DNA of 10,068 nt, taken from the NCBI GenBank assembly GCA_902761265.1, contig CACWJV010000113.1:1-10068 (forward strand), read 5' to 3'. Of the stretch, positions 7,758 through 10,068 are shown one piece after another (the first letter of the stretch is position 1; each line of letters starts with the position of its first letter). Below the pieces are notes generated by a model. The model made no database searches and was not told where the DNA came from. It worked only from the letters and a program-made list of their open reading frames with translations. Origin of the DNA: Oscillospiraceae bacterium (GTDB taxonomy: Bacteria > Bacillota > Clostridia > Oscillospirales > Acutalibacteraceae). Position numbers and translations under genes: made by a program.

Positions 7758-9031
7758 TTTGCCGCTCCTTTCACAACGGAAAAGCTGCTGTTTTCTTCCT
7801 GCAGCCTGTCAATCATCTGTTGTACGTCGTCTTTGCCTACAGTCTGATAGGCTTCGAGCGTTCCGAACAGTGTTGATCCTTTGAAATATGCATCCACCAT
7901 CTGATAGGCAAGATCGTCCACATCGTTGAAGCCACGGATTTCCAAACCATAGAGCCGTTTGCGCGACAGGTCAAATTCCTCCTCGGAAACGCCGCGTTCC
8001 TGCAAATCATGAATGCGCGCCAAAAGAGCGTCTTTCACGCGTTGCGGATCGGTGCTCTCACCTGTAAACATCGGCACGGCAAAGCCGCGGCCGTTGAAAT
8101 AATAGCAGGTAAACGTCGGATTGATCAGTCCTTTGGACAACAGCTCGTGATACAGCGGAGAAACCTTTCCTGCGATAATGTCAAGCGCGATTTCCATGGC
8201 GCAAAGTTCGTTGTCAGACCGCACCAGCGGTTCGGAAGGCTGTTTGAAACCCAGTGCGAATTTTGGCAAATCGACCGCCATCGTCGATTCAATATATGCG
8301 GTTTTTACCGTTTCGGATTCGGTTTCCACAATCTGTTCAAACCGGATCGGATCTTCCCGTTTCAACACTTTGTCACACACACGCAGCACCTGATCGCGCG
8401 TCACGTTGCCGGCAACAGCAAGCACCATATTGGAGTGGTTATAAAATGTCCGGTAACAGTCATACAGCAGATCGGCGGTAATCTGTGCAATAGAATTGAT
8501 CGTGCCGGCAATATCGATGCGCACCGGGTTTTTATGATAGATGGCACGCAGCAAATTGAACTCCAGCGCCCAATCCGGGTCGTCCTGATACATGCGGATT
8601 TCCTGTCCGATGATTCCCTGCTCTTTTTGTACCGTCTGCGCAGTAAAATAGGGATGTTTGACAAAGTCGAGCAAAATCTCAAGATTCTCCTCCACATGAT
8701 CTGCGCACTGGAACAGATAACAGGTGCGGTCAAACGACGTAAATGCATTTGCAGAGGCGCCGGTCTTTGCAAAACGTTCAAAGGCGTCGAGTTCTTCACT
8801 TTCAAACAGTTTATGCTCCAGATAATGCGCAATGCCTTCGGGTACGCGGGTATATTCTGCTTCGTCCTCCAATTTAAAGCAGGTATCAACGGAACCGTAT
8901 TTTGCGCCGAACATGGCAAACGCGCCGGTATACTGCGGCTGTTCCATCACAAGCACAGTCAGACCGCTGTCGTGCCGGATTTCATAAAACTGTTCGCCGA
9001 GCAGCTCGCTTCGAATCATCTTTTCTTTCAT
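7754..9031 (-). CDS. M16 family zinc metallopeptidase, YmfH-like
   Basis: A 425-residue peptidase of the insulinase/pitrilysin M16 family. The inverted zinc motif HxxEH is intact as HYLEH (His69, Glu72 catalytic, His73), within GIAHYLEHKLFE. The probable third zinc ligand is Glu144 in IIGQEIRMYQDDPDW. The C-terminal half has the second, non-catalytic M16 fold, including FKQPSEPLV and FYNHSNMVLAVAGNV-type strand-turn segments. No signal peptide is seen, so it is probably cytoplasmic. AAGGAGG (9040-9046) lies 8 bases upstream of the ATG. B. subtilis YmfF/YmfH and AlbF/AlbE are comparable two-subunit pairs, in which one partner carries HxxEH. This is the candidate catalytic partner, and its upstream neighbour is the likely non-catalytic one. 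Substrate unknown. Confidence 0.93.
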   Translation of the reverse strand: MKEKMIRSELLGEQFYEIRHDSGLTVLVMEQPQYTGAFAMFGAKYGSVDTCFKLEDEAEYTRVPEGIAHYLEHKLFESEELDAFERFAKTGASANAFTSFDRTCYLFQCADHVEENLEILLDFVKHPYFTAQTVQKEQGIIGQEIRMYQDDPDWALEFNLLRAIYHKNPVRIDIAGTINSIAQITADLLYDCYRTFYNHSNMVLAVAGNVTRDQVLRVCDKVLKREDPIRFEQIVETESETVKTAYIESTMAVDLPKFALGFKQPSEPLVRSDNELCAMEIALDIIAGKVSPLYHELLSKGLINPTFTCYYFNGRGFAVPMFTGESTDPQRVKDALLARIHDLQERGVSEEEFDLSRKRLYGLEIRGFNDVDDLAYQMVDAYFKGSTLFGTLEAYQTVGKDDVQQMIDRLQEENSSFSVVKGAAK

Positions 9032-9034
9032 CGC

Positions 9035-9706
9035 TTACGCCTCCTTTTTGCCGCTTTTCAGCACAAAGGCCGTATCTTCCGTGATCATATTCGCGGCAAG
9101 GATTACTTCTTCGCGGCTGACGGTTTCCAGCATCTGCGCAATCTGTTCCGGCGTATAAAACGTGCCGGAGATACCGAATCCTTCGAGCCACGAAATTGTA
9201 CTCATATTGCTGTCAGTCACAGAATACAAACTGTCGGCAAGCGCGCGTTTAGCCTGAGCCAGCGTTTCGTCCGTAAAATTGCCGGCGCGCACCTCATCAA
9301 GCTCATGACGGATCGCTTCCAGCGCTTTGTCGGCGTTTTCGGTTTCAATGCCGCTTTCCACCACGATCAGACCCTTGTTGCGCAGCAGCCGCGCACTGCA
9401 ATAATAGCAAAGGCTCATCTTTTCGCGCACATTTTGAAACAGTTTGGAAAACGTGCCGCCGCCGAAGATCGCCGTCATCAGGCGGATTGCCGCGTAGTTA
9501 TCCATGTCATACGTCATGCCGGCACGGTAGCCGATGACGAGTTTGCCTTGATTCACATCCTGCGTTTCCGTCAAGGTCTGGGTATCGTAGCTTTCGGTCA
9601 AAAACTCTGTGCGCAGTTCAGGCAGATCGGTCTTTTCCACCGCGCCGAGCCTTGCTTTCAGCGTATCCATAAGCACAAGCGGCTTTGTTGAGCCGACGAA
9701 GCAAAC
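9035..9706 (-). pseudogene. YmfF-like M16 peptidase homologue, C-terminal part (frame-broken)
   Basis: C-terminal part of an M16 peptidase homologue. From about 9706 the minus strand reads VCFVGSTKPLVLMDTLKARLG, the strand and helix that close the first M16 repeat. It continues through GKLVIGYRAGM, FGGGTFSKLFQNVREKMSLCYY and an ending with FVLKSGKKEA and TAA. No HxxEH is present in this part. It belongs with the upstream fragment but lies in a different frame. A GTG at 9676 and an ATG at 9670 could restart translation, but both are inside the domain and I see no strong ribosome binding site. Its pairing with an HxxEH-bearing neighbour fits a YmfF-type non-catalytic partner. The protein is either truly disrupted or intact in the organism and damaged in this sequence. 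Confidence 0.85.
9040..9046 (-). promoter_or_regulatory. Ribosome binding site of the YmfH-like peptidase gene
   Basis: AAGGAGG on the minus strand lies inside the last codons of the upstream M16 gene, 8 bases before the ATG at 9031. The upstream stop (TAA, 9035-9037) is 3 bases from the start. This arrangement favours termination-reinitiation coupling of the two M16 subunits. Confidence 0.85.
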
Positions 9707-10068
9707 AGCAGTTGTTTTCCGTCAATGGCGTCCAGTTCCGCCTTGCAGCCGCGCGGATTGCGGCGGTATGGCTCATCCTTGCACATCTCCTGCGTCATCC
9801 GCTGCAAAGCATACATGCGCTTATCATCATTTTCAGAATCAAGCTGCTGTTTGAGCAGTTGTTTTTCGCGTGCAACGTCAGCCGCCTTGAACCCTTCCGG
9901 CGTCACATCCGGCTGCAGCAGACAATCGCACAACAGCTCAACGCCGGCGTTACAGATGCTTTCGTTGTCAAGCGCAAAACGGTCGTCCACACACGAGAGT
10001 ACCAGCGACAGTACTTGTATTTCGCCCTGTTTGCGGATCACCGGTGTGATCGTTGCGCCGTAAAGCGA
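9658..10068 (-). pseudogene. YmfF-like M16 peptidase homologue, N-terminal part (runs off the right edge, frame-broken)
   Basis: The frame is open from the right edge, beginning SLYGATITPVIRKQGEIQVL, and includes LSCVDDRFALDNES, GVELLCDCLLQPDVTPEGF and MTQEMCKDEPYRRNPRG. It reaches AIDGKQLL at about 9706. This is typical of the first repeat of YmfF-type M16 homologues. After about 9706 the frame gives an unrelated tail (FASSAQQSRLCLWIR) and stops at TGA 9658-9660. The true start lies beyond the window, probably a few tens of codons upstream. The usual position of HxxEH would be in this half; no HxxEH is visible in the present part. The ATG at 10041 is internal, because homologous sequence continues upstream of it. 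Confidence 0.85.

Noticed and set aside
8009..9691. A 560-codon open frame on the plus strand opposite the two M16 genes
   Set aside because: It is in exact codon register with both minus-strand genes, so it stays open simply because TTA, CTA and TCA codons are rare in them. It ends just where the sense frame changes near 9706. Its product is His/Phe/Arg/Cys-rich, with no family resemblance and no ribosome binding site.

Overview
The window looks like ordinary housekeeping chromosome from a low-to-mid-GC Gram-positive bacterium. It is most likely a member of Clostridia, perhaps of the Oscillospiraceae/Ruminococcaceae type. This rests on a secreted glucosaminidase with a Thr/Pro linker and fibronectin type III modules, a metG-tatD pair of the kind found in Firmicutes, a YmfF/YmfH-type M16 peptidase pair, and strong AGGAG-type ribosome binding sites. 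The taxonomic guess is inference from gene content and style. I see no rRNA, tRNA, CRISPR array, insertion sequence, phage gene or integrase.

Left half, plus strand (about 24-5512). A large exported multi-domain cell-wall protein (glucosaminidase-like domain, SH3, Ig-like region, Thr/Pro linker, four FnIII modules) comes first. Its last FnIII module is broken near its 3' end, and the end of that module is readable in another frame up to 2776. Then come methionyl-tRNA synthetase with its C-terminal tRNA-binding domain (2803-4746) and a TatD-family metal-dependent nuclease (4748-5512), which starts 1 base after the metG stop. A strong hairpin at 5556-5582 separates this block from the convergent block on the other strand and can serve as a terminator in both directions.

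Right half, minus strand, read from the right edge leftwards. A YmfF-like M16 peptidase homologue runs in from beyond the right edge. Its reading frame breaks near 9706, where a short stretch appears to be missing. It is followed, 3 bases after its stop, by a YmfH-like M16 zinc peptidase with an intact HxxEH motif (7754-9031). DNA topoisomerase III (5589-7757) then overlaps that gene by ATGA. The tight spacing and the ribosome binding sites inside upstream genes suggest one translationally coupled transcript.

The coding density is very high: no stretch over 300 bases lacks a gene. The observations most worth checking are the two frame breaks. In both, homologous sequence continues in the -1 frame and the module is shorter than expected, which suggests small deletions (real or from assembly) rather than single-base slips. 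I found no convincing new biological system. The long antisense reading frames are explained by codon-register shadows of the real genes.
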